DNA from: Oidiodendron maius Zn
Taxonomy: Eukaryota > Ascomycota > Leotiomycetes > Myxotrichaceae
Length of the DNA: 64,000 nucleotides
NCBI GenBank assembly: GCA_000827325.1
Contig: KN832874.1
Span: forward strand, 590,067-654,066
Reading direction: 5' to 3'
The position numbers and the translations under genes are program-made. A model generated the notes under the pieces. It was not told where the DNA came from and did not search any database. It was given only the letters and a program-made list of their open reading frames with translations. Each line of letters starts with the position of its first letter. Positions within the stretch are counted from its first letter, which is position 1. Positions 48,705 through 59,793 of this stretch are shown here, one piece after another.

Positions 48705-49335
48705 TCACACGTTAGTATTGACAGCAAATTGGATATCGGCGCGGATGTTAGTTCCTACCTCGGTACTCTCCCAAGAGATTATTCCTAACCAGAGCTTTTC
48801 GTCCAGATTGACGCTCTGGCCGCAAATTGCTTGATGCTCTTGTCCGGACTGTGCTTCAATAGCGGTGACTAATTGCGCCCAGGCACTATCCTGTGAGGAG
48901 TGAAGATCCATCGGAAGGCGCACGATCTCAGTAACCGTTGACGGGGTAAGATGGCTCAGAGGAAGATTCGTCTCGAACAATTGTGGTTGAGGGCTTTCAG
49001 CAAGCAGAGGACCAGCAATACTGATGAAAGTCTCAAACTCCTTAGATGACAAGAAAGATTCAAAGCCTTTGAGACTTTCCCATTCTTGATATGGATTAGA
49101 GATATTATGCATGTAGGTTTTACAAGCATATGATCGACTCACCGAACATGCACATTATATTCAGGGTGTCTTTGACTTCCATGCCGCGGTTTAAAATGAT
49201 TGACCCTGCATGGCCGTAGTGGATAGCAGGTGTTTGACTAAAGACACTTGTTGCTGTTGCCCATACACCTGGGAAAGCATCTCTTGCGTCTTGATCCTCT
49301 TTGAAAGAGGGAATAATGATCTCTGTGAACGGCAT
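48705..49335 (-). CDS. Small protein, possibly dimeric alpha/beta-barrel (ABM-like)
   Basis: Two exons (49335-49143, 49084-48705; 58-bp intron) encode 190 aa. The start MPFTEIIIPSFKEDQDARDAF, the 'HYGHAGSIILNRGMEVKD' strand-loop and 'FEWESLKGFESFLSSKEFETFISIAGPLL' across the junction resemble fungal proteins with two tandem antibiotic-biosynthesis-monooxygenase-like folds, where the 'W-S-xx-xxxxFxxSxEF' helix is characteristic. Catalytic activity is unknown; relatives bind or oxidise small aromatic compounds. No signal peptide. It is the fourth gene in the minus-strand accessory block and lies next to the AT-rich relic region. Confidence 0.6.
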
Positions 49336-49959
49336 TTTAAGATCTGAGGCTGATATATTGTGCCGTATTGTTTGAACCGAAGTAATATTTATATATAACT
49401 GAACAGAGTTACTGTTTATATAAATGATATCTCAAATTGGAAGTGATGGGGTTTAGAACTATGTCCATGGAGTTAAGAGCATTTACTTACCAAGATAGAT
49501 TTAATGGGTATACTTCCTCGGCGCAAACGCTTCCGTGAGTCCGACTGTGGCCAGTAAATTGTTCTTGATAAGGACAAAGTCAATGGCAACAGAGAGGCAT
49601 TTACTGGAAGAAGTAATATTCTACCACATATAATATTGTGGTACAGTAATAAGATATGATTAGTTTCAATATCATAGCCATATCGCCATGGACTTAAGAC
49701 AAGTGAACAGTAAACTGGAGGCAATTTTATCCTGATTATAAAGATAGTTATTTAATGCATAAACCTTGGTTGAAAGAGTATAACTCCGAAAATTTAATAT
49801 ATTCCCACAAGTTAGCGTCATTCTCCAATCAATTTAAGAAACAACCTTATGATGACTCCCAAACTAGCGAATCCTTCTCTCAATATCACCTAGGAACGTA
49901 TCAACTTCTTATAGCTTGACGCTACCCTATACTAAGCAGAATCTTTTGTCTTTAACTTT

Positions 49960-50057
49960 CTACTAGTAAATTATTATCTATCTCTTAGATATAGATATAT
50001 AAAAGCTACTCTTATAATAATAGAATATAAGATAGATAATACTATTACTACTAGTAA
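49960..50057. repeat. Long imperfect inverted repeat in AT-rich block
   Basis: The left arm (49960-49987, CTACTAGTAAATTATTATCT...) pairs with the right arm (50029-50057, ...AGATAGATAATACTATTAC) with few mismatches around a 40-bp AT loop. This fits a foldback/MITE-type element or transposon end. Confidence 0.5.
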
Positions 50058-50149
50058 AATACTGCTTATTACTTTAAATATAGTATATTAAGGTTTAAAG
50101 TAAAATTATCTAATAGATTATTTATTATCTTTAAAGCTATAAAAGATCT

Positions 50150-50393
50150 TGAGTCAAGGTCAGGTAATGCACAGGTCGTAATCAGAATCAAGGTGAAACT
50201 CAGTTATATTGACTATTGAGTGATGCAGAGACGACTGAGGTGATTAGACTACAGAACACAACACTCATTATATACCTGCTCAGGTGGCGGCATGCGTAAG
50301 CCCTTACGACTATACAGTCGTAATGCCATTGTGTATGTTGCCACTAACCTAAGACATCGTGATATATATGCCTGAAGCCCTGACACAGTCAAC
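50150..50393. mobile_element. Candidate solo LTR or MITE
   Basis: A 240-bp block of normal base composition inside AT-rich DNA. It begins TGAGTCAAGGTCAGG and ends CCTGACACAGTCA, so its ends start TG, end CA and are imperfect inverted repeats (GTCAGG / CCTGAC). AAAAGA is found just outside each end and could be a target-site duplication, though the offsets do not match perfectly. An internal TACGACTATACAGTCGTA palindrome lies near 50307. No coding. Confidence 0.4.
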
Positions 50394-51106
50394 AAAAGAG
50401 ATAAGGAGATATATTAATATTATAGTTATTAAAATAATATTATTTAAAGATAAAAAAGTTATATTTAAAAAAGGGTATTATTTAAAATATATACTTTATA
50501 ATAATTTCTTAATATAATAGAACTAAAATTAAAACTTAAAGTAGCTATATCTAAGTTATACCTCTTTAAGTTAATAAGACTTATTTAATAACTACTAATG
50601 TTATCTCTATCAGGCTTACTACTATAGCTAGACACTATTAATCATTCCTGTACCAAATGAGAATCAATATTCCATTGTATTTGCTCAATCAAATTAAGTG
50701 CCCATCGGCGATACGGACGTTTTCCCATCCCATGTTTCGGACATACCAAACTTCCTCGCAAGGCTCACAAATACCGAAACGGGCAATTTTGTAGCGTTGC
50801 GGCATCCAACGTCACCTCTCTACAAGCACACATGACCAGAAATCGGCATTAGGATTGTCCTTTCAGCCAATGGACTGCGTATTTCTGGATGCATACGGAT
50901 CTGTCTGATGTCGAGAAATCGCTCAATGCTCGCCGCGATTCTTCTTGAAGGTCACGATGACATCGTGGAGACCCCCTTTGCGTGAATCCTCTAGTACGCA
51001 AGGAAAGCTCTATTTATATATAAAGCAAACATCTCAACCACCCACACCATATTAACCCACTGAATCCATCCCATTCCACTCTAGACCAAAACTGCGCCAA
51101 AGAAAA

Positions 51107-52285
51107 ATGTTTACCTACTTCCCCACGTCCTACACATACTCTTCCGCCATAAACCTATGTCTCTCCGCTGGCGGGCAAATCAGCCAAATCGATCGTTATC
51201 TCTCACCTCTCCGCACAACCCTCTCCCTCTCTCCAACATCCACACCCGATCCTCTCCTCTGGACCCACGCCTTCAGGGCTCTCGCAACGCAACAAACGAC
51301 GCTTGCCGACGCTGACGTGAAAAATGGGTACTTCCAAAGCGCATCCGCGAGATACTTTCGCGCAGCGACGTATTTCCTGACGGGCGAGCGCCAGACGCCG
51401 CGCGGGGATGAGAAGACGCGGTGTTATGAGCTGGGACTGCGTGCGTTTGAGGCCGGGAGGAAGTATATGTGCGAAGGGAAGAAATTGGAGAGAGTCGAGA
51501 TCAATTCGCCCGATGGGATGCTTCCGGGGTATATCATTCCTGCAGGGAAAGAAAGCGAGAAGAGGACCCCCGTGGTGATTTTTTATAACGGGTTTGATGT
51601 GACGAAGGAGCTTCTGTATGGGATTATCAGGGAAGAGTTTGCGAATCGCGGAATCATGTGCTTGGTGATTGATACCCCTGGGACGGGCGAGCCGTTGCGG
51701 TTGAGGAGCGTGGCGAGTCGGTTTGATTACGAGGTACCAACGACGGCGATCGTGGATTATCTCCTTACGAGAATGGATGTGGATGGCGAGAGGATAGGGC
51801 TGGTGGGGATTAGTTTAGGTGGGTATTATGCGCCTCGGGGTGCGGCATTTGAGAAGAGGATCAAGGCGGTAGTGGCATGGGGGGCGATATGGGATTATGG
51901 AAAGACATGGCAGTGCAGATGGGAGACGCGGACGGAGAAGACGTCAGTGCCGTTTTGGCAGCTGCCGTGGGTGATGGGGACGGAGACGATGGAGGAGGCA
52001 TTGGTGAAGGTACGGGCGTGGAGTCTGGAGGGCGTGTTGGGGAACTTGACTCAGCCGTTCTTGATCGTGCATGGGGAGGAGGACGGGCTGGTGCCGATGG
52101 AGGATGCGCGGAAGCAATTTGATGCGGCAGGGTCAGGGGATAAGCATCTGAGGGTATTCAGTGCAGATGAGGGGTCGTGCGAGCATGTAGGTGCAGACGA
52201 TATCGATCCTGTACGGCACTTGGTGGCGGATTGGTTTGCTCAAAGATTGGGCACGGCGACGAGGGGCATTAGTAGTAGTCATTGA
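51107..52285 (+). CDS. Alpha/beta hydrolase (Ayg1 / dihydropseudooxynicotine hydrolase type)
   Basis: Single exon, 392 aa. After a helical N-terminal cap domain (residues 1-120) comes the hydrolase core: 'LPGYIIPAG', 'PVVIFYNGFDVTKE', 'CLVIDTPGTGEP', the nucleophile elbow GISLG with Ser236, Asp326 in 'HGEEDGLVP' and His360 in 'CEHVGADD'. This three-part triad and cap match the fungal Ayg1-like / 2,6-dihydropseudooxynicotine hydrolase group, which shorten polyketide chains or split C-C bonds. The substrate is unknown. The coding strand is unusually rich in G (long GGGG-type stretches), unlike the AT-rich DNA just upstream. Confidence 0.88.
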   Translation: MFTYFPTSYTYSSAINLCLSAGGQISQIDRYLSPLRTTLSLSPTSTPDPLLWTHAFRALATQQTTLADADVKNGYFQSASARYFRAATYFLTGERQTPRGDEKTRCYELGLRAFEAGRKYMCEGKKLERVEINSPDGMLPGYIIPAGKESEKRTPVVIFYNGFDVTKELLYGIIREEFANRGIMCLVIDTPGTGEPLRLRSVASRFDYEVPTTAIVDYLLTRMDVDGERIGLVGISLGGYYAPRGAAFEKRIKAVVAWGAIWDYGKTWQCRWETRTEKTSVPFWQLPWVMGTETMEEALVKVRAWSLEGVLGNLTQPFLIVHGEEDGLVPMEDARKQFDAAGSGDKHLRVFSADEGSCEHVGADDIDPVRHLVADWFAQRLGTATRGISSSH

Positions 52286-52772
52286 TATTCATTGCTGTAG
52301 GTGGACTAACGCGAATGCGCACGAGGAGAATAGCAAGGGACTAATAGAGGAGTCAGAGATTAAATAGATTGGACCCGTTTGCTGATGATATGCTCTCTGC
52401 GGAAGCACGGCAGCAGATCCATAACTCCTTACCTGTCCCTCTACCCAAACGCCATTGACCGTCGTAATCGTATGAACAAGAGAATTGGGCGAGCCAGCCA
52501 GCAACTCCAAGCAGAATATACCTCCCATCCGTCAGGATCCTTGGAGTAAAAAGCTCCTCTCATCTCCACCACCTCGATCGCTCTGATCTGCTTTGACTGA
52601 CCAACGCCGCTTCGTCCCAACTCCTCCAACTTCGTAGCATCCATTAATTCGTTCCGGTCTCATCTACACATCAGCGCCTCCGCGCTCTGGGATCCCTTGT
52701 CTCGGCACTCTCGTCGTGGGTCCCTGGTGCGCACATGCCACATGTAGAACATGCAACAGATCACACATCCAC
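52286..52772. other. Convergent intergenic region
   Basis: About 490 bp. A minus-strand frame at 52441-52644 begins plausibly (MDATKLEELG) but has no second exon or family features, so it is not called. Confidence 0.4.
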
Positions 52773-53630
52773 CTAAGGAAGCTCTGCCGGTGCCTTCGGC
52801 ACACCGTCCATCTCACTGATAGCGGGGCGAAGATAATCATCCGGCTGGTGTGGGACAAATCCCATGCCCGAATACGTGCTCTTCATTGAGTAGCGCTGCT
52901 GCTCGTCCTGCGCCCAGGCGGGCCGCATCTCGCCATTCAGGCTCGCCGTGTAGGGCGGGCTCATTGGCGGGCTCATCGGCGGGGAGTGCAGCGGCGGGGA
53001 GTGCAATGCGGCGTACTGCGGCAGCGGCGGCGACAATGGCGGCGACGCAGGGGGTGAGAAGGACTGGCCCTGCGACGAGCTATAAGTCAATCGGCGATTC
53101 CCCGCGACGGCCTCCTGCAGCTGGGACTTCACAAGCAGGCGTGCGACGAGGGTCGCTAGGCTCTCCTTCAGAGTCTTGCGTACGAAGCGCGTCATGAGGA
53201 AGTTGCACTTCATCTCGACGTCCTCGCGCAGATACAGGCCTGAGAGCGGTGCACCGATGCCCAGCTCGGCGGGCTGGACGGGTTCGTTGGGGAGGTTGCC
53301 GCCCAGTGTCCACTTCTCCTTGATGTCCAGACCCATGGGCGCGTAGACGTGTGTCTGCAGACCAGTCGCAAGGTCGTGGAAACAGGCCTTGAAAGAGACC
53401 TTGCCCTTGGCCATGCCGGCGGGCAAGTATGAGACCTTGTCGGTGATGGCGTACCACTGGCAATGGTACTCCTCGGGGGTAGCGTCGGGCGGCGGCTTGA
53501 TCATCCGTCGCTCCTCGTGGGAGGGGTTCAAATCGATCATCTCCAAGTGGTCATGAAGAGTGGCGAGGACGGTCTCGCGGGAGATGCTGGGCGGGAGGGG
53601 GGTAATGGTGGTGAAGACGGTGCGAACCAT
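52773..53630 (-). CDS. DUF7053-domain fungal protein with proline-rich tail
   Basis: Single exon, 285 aa. Residues 1-175 match the fungal DUF7053 family: 'TVFTTITPLPPSISRETVLATLHDHLEMIDLNP', 'YHCQWYAITDKVSYLP', 'GLQTHVYAPMGLDIKEKWTLGG', 'ELGIGAPLSGLYLREDVEMKCN'. This block looks like a START/SRPBCC-type lipid-binding fold, but function is not established. Residues about 190-240 are low-complexity proline repeats (SPPxSPPLP, HSPPMSPP) that may bind SH3 or WW domains. The last 45 residues are disordered. No signal peptide. Confidence 0.85.
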   Translation of the reverse strand: MVRTVFTTITPLPPSISRETVLATLHDHLEMIDLNPSHEERRMIKPPPDATPEEYHCQWYAITDKVSYLPAGMAKGKVSFKACFHDLATGLQTHVYAPMGLDIKEKWTLGGNLPNEPVQPAELGIGAPLSGLYLREDVEMKCNFLMTRFVRKTLKESLATLVARLLVKSQLQEAVAGNRRLTYSSSQGQSFSPPASPPLSPPLPQYAALHSPPLHSPPMSPPMSPPYTASLNGEMRPAWAQDEQQRYSMKSTYSGMGFVPHQPDDYLRPAISEMDGVPKAPAELP

Positions 53631-56049
53631 CGTGTTCGTGGTGGTGTGGTGGTGGTGCTATTGGTTGTGGCTGGGGCTGTCAAAGTCGCTGCGATAGGAG
53701 ATAGGCGATGGGAGGTGCGAGGTGCGAGGATCACTCTCTGTCTCTCACACACACTCTCTTCTGGTGACGAAATTTCTCTGTCTCTTATTCTCTCTCTTTT
53801 CGTCGTTGTCGTTGTTGCGAGGGTGAGGGTTTGTGAGGGCTGACGGGTCGCTTCCCCTCATATATCAGAGGGTGAGATTCGACGGGGATTCGGAGGTCTA
53901 GTTCTCACCTTCTCCTAAATACACCAATAACACTTCTTGGTCAACATAAGCTGCATCAGCCACCGCGTGATGGCCGTGGGAGGGCCAGCACGGATGGTAC
54001 TGTGACGGGCGGTACTTGTGCGCTGGCGGTGAGACTGGTAGAGTACCAAGTACCTTATACAGTACCCACATATCCTCCATACCCTTATTCCCTCATTCCT
54101 GCACCTCATGGCATCCCTTGACTCGTCCGCCTTGCTGGTCTGGGCTCAGCCCTGTTGTGCGACTGGCCCGACGTGAGGAGAGTGGGCGCAGTGTCGTCGT
54201 GGCATTTAGTAAATACAAATACTGGACTGTACCTGAACGGCGGGCTGAAGCTGTCCCAGTGTCCTGGAATTCTCCGATAACAAATACCACAAATGCATCC
54301 TCCATCCGAAGTACCGCTACTATACCATATGGTACCTCCCTTTTTGCGGACACAATACCCTCACACCACCCACTCCTGCGCAAAAGCACACCCTTCCACC
54401 TCGTCGCCTTCAATCTCTCGCCGCCTTCAATCTCTCGCCGCCTTCCTCCCCGCCGAAACCTGCGCTCATCCTTCTCACCTCATCATCTTGAGAACTGAAA
54501 CGGCCCGCTGCCCGACAAGAGAGATGCCGGCGCCTCGCTTGTCGAAGGGCCATACGACGCTGGCGGAGCGTGGCTTCAGCCACAGAAATGACGGTTTGAC
54601 GGCCCAGGAGGATCTTGAAAATCAATACTGCTGGCTCAGTGCTAAGCGCAGCATCTTCTGTCGTGCGGGAAGAGCATGGCTATGGTCTTGGTCGACCACT
54701 CGTAATCCCTCATGCCAGTCCCCTTTCCCATCCCATTCCCAATCCCCAATTCTCATTCCATTCTCACACCTGCATATACGACACAACAGAAGCCACAAAC
54801 TTCTACAATGCCTCTCTATCCAATCCTATATCCTATAAAAAATATATATCCCTTTGTACCCCCACCAATCTCGCCCCCAAACCCAAGCTCATCATCACCC
54901 ACCACACCGAACCCACCCATCAATCCGCTGCCAGCGCATGGCGGGCAGTGCCACCGCGCTCGCCACGCAAACCCGGAGCCGCCCCCTTCGGACGTCTGAC
55001 TTTCTGGAATCCACGCTGACGGTCTTAAGGAAACGAGTCGCCCCCTTGTATCATGCTCTCGGATGTGTTTCGTCCCAGGTGGCGGGGTCTACGACGCCTC
55101 AGGGAGAGGTGTATGCTGAGTAGGCCGAGCGGGATTAAGGAAGAGAGAGACAGAGGGAGAGGGATACGGTACGTCGGTAATGACTTACGGGGCGAAGTGT
55201 GACCGAGTCTCGAGAATATTTTAATTGACTTTTAATGATCAAAGGGGGTGGTTTTGGTTGGTGCGGCTTCTTCAGCGCATTGTTTGGGTCATCCATTCTG
55301 TGTCAGCGATGCCGGTGCTTCGGGTGCTTGTCTTGGCGGATAGAGCGAGATGTCTTGATAAGAATCCTACGCATATTTAGAGAAGGAGATACATATACCA
55401 ATGAATCCAAAATACATCAAAATATTCTCAAATAGCAATCTATTCGACATCAATATCCTCGAGTTCGCACATACCGGCCTCATTTGCTTTCCCCTCGCTT
55501 CGGGCCCAACACCGCGTTTTCCTTCATGGAATCCGTTGTGCAACCAAAACCAATATGTGAACGACTCGGAAGTCAGAAACGCATTGGAGATTCCATTGGA
55601 GAAATTATGATCCTCCTGTCTTCTGCATTTACGTCTGGAGATCCACGCTGCTGCACGGTGCGACATGCAAGCATCATTACTTCGGGTCAGAAAGCAGTCC
55701 GATATCTAAACACATCCAGAGATTCGATGATTCTTATTCCATCGTATAAATAAAATGCCGGTACGTATTTCGCGGACACGAAGAATCCGGGGAGATTGCG
55801 ACGTGCAACAAAATCTTGTCAATTACCTAGATCACATCCCTCGGAGATAGAGAGTATCCGAATCCCGGAAAGGGGGAGATTCGGATTATCTCATCCCGTC
55901 GGATAAGTGCCTATTTTATGGACGCGACCAGATTGTATATAGGCTGCGATATGTAACAGAATCTTCTCTACTACTCCTACGCGGTACTGCCGCCAAGCGA
56001 CTGGAATGTGGGAGCAGAAGTTCTCTCAGAAACACCTGGAATAGGGCTC
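53631..56049. other. Long gene-poor region
   Basis: About 2.4 kb. A CT/GA-rich stretch (53700-53830) lies upstream of the DUF7053 gene. A 17-bp tandem repeat is at 54405-54438. C-rich low-complexity sequence (54700-54980) creates several overlapping open frames without codon bias. None of the frames has a motif, so none is called. Sequence turns AT-richer after 55.2 kb. Confidence 0.45.
54405..54438. repeat. 17-bp tandem duplication
   Basis: Two adjacent copies of CGCCTTCAATCTCTCGC. Simple slippage repeat. Confidence 0.75.
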
Positions 56050-56102
56050 TTCTATCGATAAGTCTTACATCCCTCATTGGCTTCTCCCGGTCGAAAAAAA
56101 AT

Positions 56103-57243
56103 GATGCCTCATTTGCCGTCAAGAAGTGTACTGCAGTATTAGAGGCAGATGAATTGACCCTGGAAATTGTCACGGTGATATAGAACCAAACTATAGAATT
56201 TGAAGGCAAGGGGGATCTCGATAAAGCCCTTAAGGATGCTCAGGCTAAAAATCTCGAGATTCCAGATTTGAAGCAAGTCCTGATACAAGACCCATGACTA
56301 TGTCTATTAGCGGCTGCCTTTAGGGATGCCATTAGGAGACAATATAACTGCTTGAAACTTTTAATAAATATCTGTAGTATCCGGTTAACTTATAGCAATC
56401 TAGCCATATTAGATGGCAGGCTAATAAGGGATATACTTCGCGGCGACTAGAAAGAGATAAAGAGTACTTTTGCAGATAATGTAAATGTTAAATTAGCACT
56501 ATATATCATTTAGGGCACTAGATAACCCTAAACAAAATATTATAGAGAGTTTTAAGCTTCCGCTAGAGATTACTAGGTTCTTTAGAATAGATTATAACGA
56601 CATCGCTATAAATTATGAGGTTCTAGTAGATATAGTAAAGACCGCTTTCGATATAGAGCAAGATTTACACACTTCTTAGCCCTAACTAAGCGGTGCTAGC
56701 ATGAACTAGAGGGAGCTCCCTTTGTTTGTAAAGCTTATATTTACTGTTAGGCATAGCCTTAACGATATTGGACCCGCTCCTAATCTAAAGGAGAAGTTCC
56801 CGGTAGAAAGGGACTTTGAAGCCTTGCTTGAGTACTACAATAACCACAATGTCTTAACAGAAGAGGGTAAGAGGAAATAGTAGCTAGATGTCCTTGCAGA
56901 GATAACAAGCAATACCCGAATTGCGTCCGTTAAACGAGACAAACTTCCTAAAGACATTTCTCAAGCTTAAAAAGGTGCAATAGAAGAAGGGGAACTCTGC
57001 GGACAATATGCTATAATGGGCGAAGAAGTAGAGGAAGAAGATAGAAAGGTATCATATAATAGTTGACTATGCCTATTGAAAAGTATTGCTGATATTGATA
57101 TTAACTAGAAGGCTAAGCGAGACAATGACCGCTATTACACGCTCTAAACAGCATTTTCTGGTATGGATTCCACGCTAGCCCTAAAGTTAACGTATGTCTT
57201 TAACTTCTAGATTGCGAAACCCCAGAAGATGGTGGAGTGCGCC
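56103..57243 (+). pseudogene. Decayed coding sequence with RIP-like stop codons
   Basis: From 56103 one frame reads as convincing protein for about 420 bp (ADELTLEIVTVI, FEGKGDLDKALKDAQAKNLEIPDL, 'LCLLAAAFRDAIRRQYNCLKLLINICS', 'AILDGRLIRDILRGD'), broken by four stops (TAG near 56181, TGA near 56296, TAGs at the GD*KE and II*GT positions) and then a TAA. At about 56515-56530 it shifts frame and continues to 57243 ('NPKQNIIESFKLPLEITRFF', 'FVKLIFTVRHSLNDIGPAPNLKEKFPVERDFEALLEYY'), with about ten further stops. Nearly all stops are TAG or TAA, as expected when TGG, CAG and CAA suffer C-to-T changes on either strand. The parent family is not recognised; it could be a transposon protein or a host gene copy. 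Confidence 0.65.
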
Positions 57244-57841
57244 TAAGACTTTTAAATGGCCTTACTAGCTCCAACTTTTATCATTACCAGATTTCTGGTG
57301 CCATTGGGTGCATATTAAAGATGTACGGCAAAATTTATGCCCAGAAGCTACTTCAGGCCGGGAGGTTCGGTAGGCAAGAATTTGGAGCAACCAATGGCCG
57401 ATCTTCAAGATGTAGCGTCACAGCGAAGGTGCTGTATCTACAAAGTCCCCAATAGATATATATATTTCTTCCTTTTTATTAAATTCTCTCTCCTTCTCCT
57501 CGAGTCGCAATGGGAGTGAAGGGCGAAGAATCTCACGTGCACCTCTGATACGTATAGTTAATTGGCTGCGTTGGTAAAGCTCAGGAGGTGGTCACTTGCT
57601 GTGCGACGTGCATGAAAATACCTGACTAGTTCTCAATGTCTGGACCGGAGAAGTAGCATTTACGAAGGGCGGCAATGAATCGATAGCCAGTGAACTGTGC
57701 AAAGTATAGCATTCAAGTTGTAGTTGATGAGGTCTTTTAATCACCGTGCTGATCTACGTAGACTGGGTAAATATTTCTAAATTTATTGTCCTAATCCCAT
57801 ATAAGAATTTGTTTGTCCGAAATCCTATTGATGGTGACTGA
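57244..57841. other. Intergenic region downstream of catalase
   Basis: About 600 bp. It may include the decayed 3' end of the relic gene. No intact frame with features. Confidence 0.4.
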
Positions 57842-59793
57842 CTAACTATTACTTGACAAGGCCTTCTTAATATCCGCTCCAAGACCCTCGTCGACTTTGC
57901 TGAACATTTCTAAAGCCTCTTGTCAGTAGGGAGTTCCAATAATGAATTTGTGCGGCAAAGAGGGTTCGCATACTAATAGTCTCCTGTTGGACCTGAGGGA
58001 GCGCGCTGCCAAGATGACCCACAAGATTCTGAACAAAGTCGCCCTGCTCATTAGATCTGCCCAAAACCTTCCACATCTCCCTGGCCTGTACAAAGTCTTC
58101 GTTGGTGACGTCGGATGCATACCCAGCCACAGTTCCCACCCATTCCTCATGACCACCAGGCGAGAACCCGTTAGCTCCAACCTTCCCCTTAAAATTGACC
58201 TGTTTGAGCGAAGCCCCAACATAGTTAGGATCGCCGCCGTAATTAGTCTTGTATCTGAACTTCCCGTCGCGCTGGTACGGCGTGTATACCTCGCTCACCG
58301 GCGCGTTGCAGGGCAGATGCTGATAGTTCACGCCCAGACGATAGCGAGCGGCATCTGGGTATGCGAACATGCGGGCTTGAAACACTTTTGGGTTTAATTT
58401 ATTAGAACTTAGGATAGATTTACGAGAAGTACGCGAGAGCAACATACTGGGATCTGCGGTTGGGGCAATTCCTGGAACCATGGTTGAGGGAGAAAACGCG
58501 GCTTGCTCGATATCTTGAAAGTAGTTTTCAGGCTGAATATCCATTAGTGACTAACGAGTATCGAGGAAAGTAGTAAGAATAGTAACAAACATTTCTGTTC
58601 AATGTTAATTTCCCCACGGGTTGTAGTGGAAAATTGGCATGTGGCCAAACTTTTGTCATGTCGAAGATGTTCCAGCGGTAGTTCTCTGCCTGTTCCGGCT
58701 TCATGACTTGGAAGTACATCGTCCATGAAGGATAGTCGCCATTCTCAATGGCATTGCGCATATCAGCAGTGTGGTAGCTAGGGTTTTGTCCCGCAAGCTT
58801 ATTCGCTTCCGCTTGAGATAGATTCTTGATGCCCTGGTCCGTTTTGAAATGAATTTTGATATAGACGAAGCCAGTCTATAAATGGAGTAAGCTTCACGGA
58901 CGGATTAGGTGTTTCAAATAAGGCAAGCATACGTCAGTTGTGAGTTTGTAAGTATGGCCACTGTATGCGTTAAGATGTCGAATAGATGCTGGGATGCCTC
59001 GGTTGCTAAACAACTGCATTAGGGCGTGGATTCCTTCCTGGTTATTATTATGGAAACTAGATTAATATTAGCTATATATGGCAATAATAAAGAGCCATTG
59101 GATACATACTCCCAAAACTGTATCAAATAGATTAGTTAAATTTGACTATTTCCAATAGCAGGGCTAAGTCTTACCATAGTTGAGTCTGGTAGATTCGACG
59201 CCGGATTTCGCTTGTGAGATCTGTTGACTGATGGGAATTTAATCGGATCTCTGACAAAAAATACAGGCTGTCGCACTTATCAGTCTTACCATTGCCTCAA
59301 GATCTGCGGGTCATCACGTACAATGCTATTGAAGACAAAATCCTGGTTGCCCTCCTCCGTGAAAATCTTCATACCCCATCCGCGAACATCCCTCACAGTT
59401 TCTGGGTACCCTCTCTCCGGTCCCACGGTCGAGACCCGCAGAAGCACCTTGCTCTTCTTGCCAATACCATTGAGAAATTTTGCAGAGGTGAGATGCGAGA
59501 CGTCGTGGGTGACTTGAAATTCGCCCCATGCACCCACGGCCGAGGCGTGCACAGTCCGCTCCGGAATTCGCTCGCGACTAAAATGCGCCAGAGTTTCGAT
59601 GAGCTGAGTATCTTGCAAGAGGATTAAGCCCTTGACTGGGCCGCTTCCAACACGCTGAGCAGTGTTCGGGTCAGCCACAGGGCAACCTGCTCGGCCATTA
59701 GCATATAAGCGGTTACGTCAATTGAATTGTAGCGCATGGTAGCATCTTACCCTCGGAAAGAGTGTAGGTTGGCGCCCCGCCGTTCTGAGCCAT
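57842..59793 (-). CDS. Small-subunit haem catalase, nine exons with an 8-nt microexon
   Basis: Exons: 59793-59751, 59686-59322, 59267-59175, 59117-59110, 59056-58933, 58875-58591, 58532-58448, 58384-57974, 57918-57842, giving 496 aa, a normal small-subunit length. Catalytic His61 lies in RTVHASAVGAWGEF, distal Asn134 in FVFNSIPVFFVRDP, and the proximal haem Tyr343 in RMFAYPDAARYRLG. 'GRGYPETVRDVRGWGMKIFTEEG'-type text and 'SRGIPASIRHLNAYSGHTYKL'-type text confirm clade 3-like enzymes. It breaks down hydrogen peroxide. There is no signal peptide and no SKL-type C terminus (ends SSNS), so it is probably cytosolic. The fourth exon is TTTTGGGA, supplying F-W and two bases of Asp in MFWDFHN. The gene is divergent from a GMC-oxidoreductase relic. 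Confidence 0.93.

Larger units (their letters stand above)
49336..51106. other. AT-rich, gene-free block with repeat relics
   Basis: About 1.8 kb. From 49930 to 50145 and from 50395 to 50640 the sequence is extremely AT-rich (TA, TAATA, TTAAAG motifs), consistent with RIP-mutated transposon remains. Between them sits a normal-composition insert (50150-50393, listed separately). 50700-51060 returns to ordinary composition as the promoter of the hydrolase gene. Confidence 0.6.

Noticed and set aside
52441-52644. Minus-strand frame starting MDATKLEELG
   Set aside because: No convincing second exon or family; the downstream frame after the only donor is featureless.
54293-55019. Several overlapping plus-strand frames in a C-rich stretch
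   Set aside because: Low-complexity Pro/Ser/His translations in all three frames; no codon bias or splice pattern.
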